From JANWHZ01 sp964527385 (lineage in GTDB: Bacteria > Patescibacteriota > Saccharimonadia > Saccharimonadales > UBA4665): 5,781 nucleotides of DNA. The position numbers were made by a program, and so were the translations under genes. The notes under the pieces were generated by a model. It did no database searches. It saw only the letters and a list, made by a program, of their open reading frames with translations, and was not told where the DNA came from. Positions 4,286 through 5,781 of this stretch are shown here, one piece after another (within the stretch, counting starts at the first letter, position 1; each line of letters begins with the position of its first letter). The DNA lies in NCBI GenBank assembly GCA_964527385.1, contig CAZGPZ010000067.1, positions 1 through 5,781 of the forward strand. Reading direction: 5' to 3'.

Positions 4286-5781
4286 ACCCCAATGCCGCGG
4301 CATCATCCGCTAGCACGAGCAACAGCGCCCACTTCAACCGTTTGGTCGAAAGCGGCAACCCGGTCGGCGAAGTCATCGGCATCGACAAATTCGTTATTTA
4401 TATACGCGGTTTGCAACCCATCAGCATCAATGCGCTGGTGATGTTCGAGGATGGCAGCAAGGGCTATGTCCGCCGGGTGCTCGAAGACTACGTCATGGTA
4501 TTGCACCTTGGCACGACCAATGTAACCGTCGGCATGACTGCTGTCATCCAGCACAACGAACTGGTATGCAAAGTTGGCAAAGATTTCATCGGTCGGGTCG
4601 TCTCGGTGACCGGCACGCCGCTTGACGGGCGGGGACCGATCGCGGCTGACGCAACATGGCCGGTGTTCAATGCCGCGCCGATGCTCTACGAGCGCGAAGC
4701 GCTTGACCGCCAGTTGCCGACTGGCATCATGGTCCTGGACGAACTGTTCCCGCTGGTCCGCGGCCAGCGCTTGGCGGTCATCGGCGACGGTAAATCCGGC
4801 AAGAGCACGCTCGCGCTCCAGCTCGCCTTGCACCAGAGGGATACCGACGTTATCGCCATTTATGTGCTCGTCGCCAAGCGGCGCAGCGATGTCGACGCGC
4901 TTTTGAACAAACTGCAAGCGAACGATGCGCTGAAGAACGCGATTGTCGTGGTGAGCACGATGTTTGACTCCATGGTGCTCAGTTACTTGGCGCCGTATGT
5001 CGCGTGCTCGATGGCAGAGTACCTGTGGCAGAAATGCGACCAAGATTGCATGATCATTTATGACGACTTAACAGCCCACGCCCACACCTACCGCGAAATC
5101 TCGCTCCTGACCGGCTCCAGCCCCGCCCGCGACTCCTATCCAGGCGACATGTTTTATGCCCACTCCAGCCTGTTGGAACGCGCTGGCAAACTGAACCGCA
5201 ACCACAAGACGCTGACGGCGCTGCCAATCGTCTTCGCGGCGGGCGGCGACATCACCGCGTACTTGCCGACGAACGTCATGTCCATTACCGATGGGCAGTG
5301 GATCCTGGATATGAAGATATTCCGTGATACGATGCGCCCGGCGGTGAGTACCGGCCTCAGCGTCACCCGTGTCGGCGGCTTGGGCCTGAGCAAGCGCCAA
5401 AAGGAACTTGCGGCTCAGATAACGCTGGCACTCAACGCGTTTGTCCAGGCGCAGGAGTTCTCGCACTTCGGCGCGGAACTTGGACCACAGGCGCAGATCG
5501 ACCTTGCGAAAGGCAAGCGCCTCTACGAGCTCTTCAACCAGACTCCTGACGAAGTCTACTCTGTTAATGCCGAAGTGCTGATGCTCGATATTACCCTGAA
5601 CCTCAAGCCCGGTTTTATCCTGGATATCAAAAAGATGAAAGCCAAAGCAGAAGAAATCGCCGCCAAAATGACGAGTGACGAGCAGTTCGACGCCTTGCGT
5701 GACGAGTTGATGGCGATTTGCGTGAGCGAAGACAAGTCTGCCTTGCCGCCACCGAAGCCAAAGCCCGAGACTACCCCAGCA
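4282..5781 (+). CDS. atpA: F-type ATPase alpha subunit, divergent (3' end outside window)
   Basis: 500 codons are open to the window edge with no stop. Residues 1-18 are Ala/Ser/Asn-rich; the beta-barrel spans about 25-95, ending near FIGRVVSVTGTPLDGRGPI. The P-loop is GDGKSGKST (168-176; Lys174), where ordinary alpha has GDRQTGKT. IIYDDLTAHAHTYREISLL contains Asp261 and Asp262, followed by YPGDMFYAHSSLLERAGKLN and then LTALPIV. TNVMSITDGQ precedes LSVTRVGG, whose Arg363 corresponds to the alpha arginine that reaches the catalytic site. A C-terminal helical domain follows, then a Pro/Lys tail from about 488. YVLVAKR replaces the usual YVAIGQK. Alpha carries the non-catalytic nucleotide sites of the alpha3-beta3 ring. 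The protein is clearly alpha and not beta, V/A-type, FliI or Rho. Gamma, beta and epsilon genes would be expected just downstream but are out of view. Confidence 0.95.
   Translation, partial: MNPNAAASSASTSNSAHFNRLVESGNPVGEVIGIDKFVIYIRGLQPISINALVMFEDGSKGYVRRVLEDYVMVLHLGTTNVTVGMTAVIQHNELVCKVGKDFIGRVVSVTGTPLDGRGPIAADATWPVFNAAPMLYEREALDRQLPTGIMVLDELFPLVRGQRLAVIGDGKSGKSTLALQLALHQRDTDVIAIYVLVAKRRSDVDALLNKLQANDALKNAIVVVSTMFDSMVLSYLAPYVACSMAEYLWQKCDQDCMIIYDDLTAHAHTYREISLLTGSSPARDSYPGDMFYAHSSLLERAGKLNRNHKTLTALPIVFAAGGDITAYLPTNVMSITDGQWILDMKIFRDTMRPAVSTGLSVTRVGGLGLSKRQKELAAQITLALNAFVQAQEFSHFGAELGPQAQIDLAKGKRLYELFNQTPDEVYSVNAEVLMLDITLNLKPGFILDIKKMKAKAEEIAAKMTSDEQFDALRDELMAICVSEDKSALPPPKPKPETTPA

Noticed and set aside
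4303..5043. 246-codon open frame on the - strand within atpA
   Set aside because: It lies opposite a clearly conserved alpha subunit with P-loop and other motifs; the long antisense frame is a by-product of G/C-rich codon use and shows no recognisable domain.
1..5781. Alternative genetic code with TGA as glycine
   Set aside because: TGA ends the b-like and delta-like genes exactly where family lengths and the next starts predict, so the standard bacterial code applies.

Overview
This 5.8-kb window is most likely from a member of Candidatus Saccharibacteria (TM7) or a close relative in the Patescibacteria. The reasons are: (i) two proteins, at 694-1074 and 2269-3108, look like families I associate with that phylum (from memory, not a search); (ii) the F-type ATPase subunits are recognisable but strongly divergent; (iii) genes are tightly packed; and (iv) TGA is used as an ordinary stop codon (3773-3775, 4283-4285), which argues against the Gracilibacteria/Absconditabacteria, where TGA encodes glycine. 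All genes lie on the + strand.

Layout. 1-332: 3' end of a TatD-family metal-dependent nuclease gene. 345-731 and 694-1074: two small uncharacterised genes that overlap by 38 bp. 1099-2238: a complete IscS/NifS-type cysteine desulfurase. 2269-3108: an unusual secreted-then-membrane protein whose C-terminal hairpin resembles an F-ATPase c subunit without its ion-binding carboxylate. 3143-3775: a b-like stalk protein. 3782-4285: a delta-like subunit. 4282-5781: an alpha subunit that runs off the window. No intergenic gap exceeds 35 bases. I see no tRNA, rRNA, CRISPR array, insertion sequence or convincing terminator.

How the genes fit together. From 2269 on, the order is [c-like fusion]-b-delta-alpha, which matches a standard atpB-atpE-atpF-atpH-atpA-(GDC) operon from the c position onward. 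However, no a-subunit gene is present upstream: a desulfurase gene occupies that place. The protein in the c position has a signal peptide, a roughly 180-residue extracellular part, and two helices joined by a cytoplasmic Arg-Asn-Pro loop. It has no Asp or Glu in either helix. Either an ordinary a/c pair is encoded elsewhere, or this cluster encodes an F1-type ATPase attached to a non-standard membrane part. The second reading is the main point of interest.

Regulation. Two sigma70-like promoters stand out. One lies inside tatD (186-214, TTGACA-17-TAAAAT). The other overlaps the desulfurase stop codon (2231-2259, TTGCCT-17-TATACT) and would start an almost leaderless transcript for the c-like/b/delta/alpha cluster.
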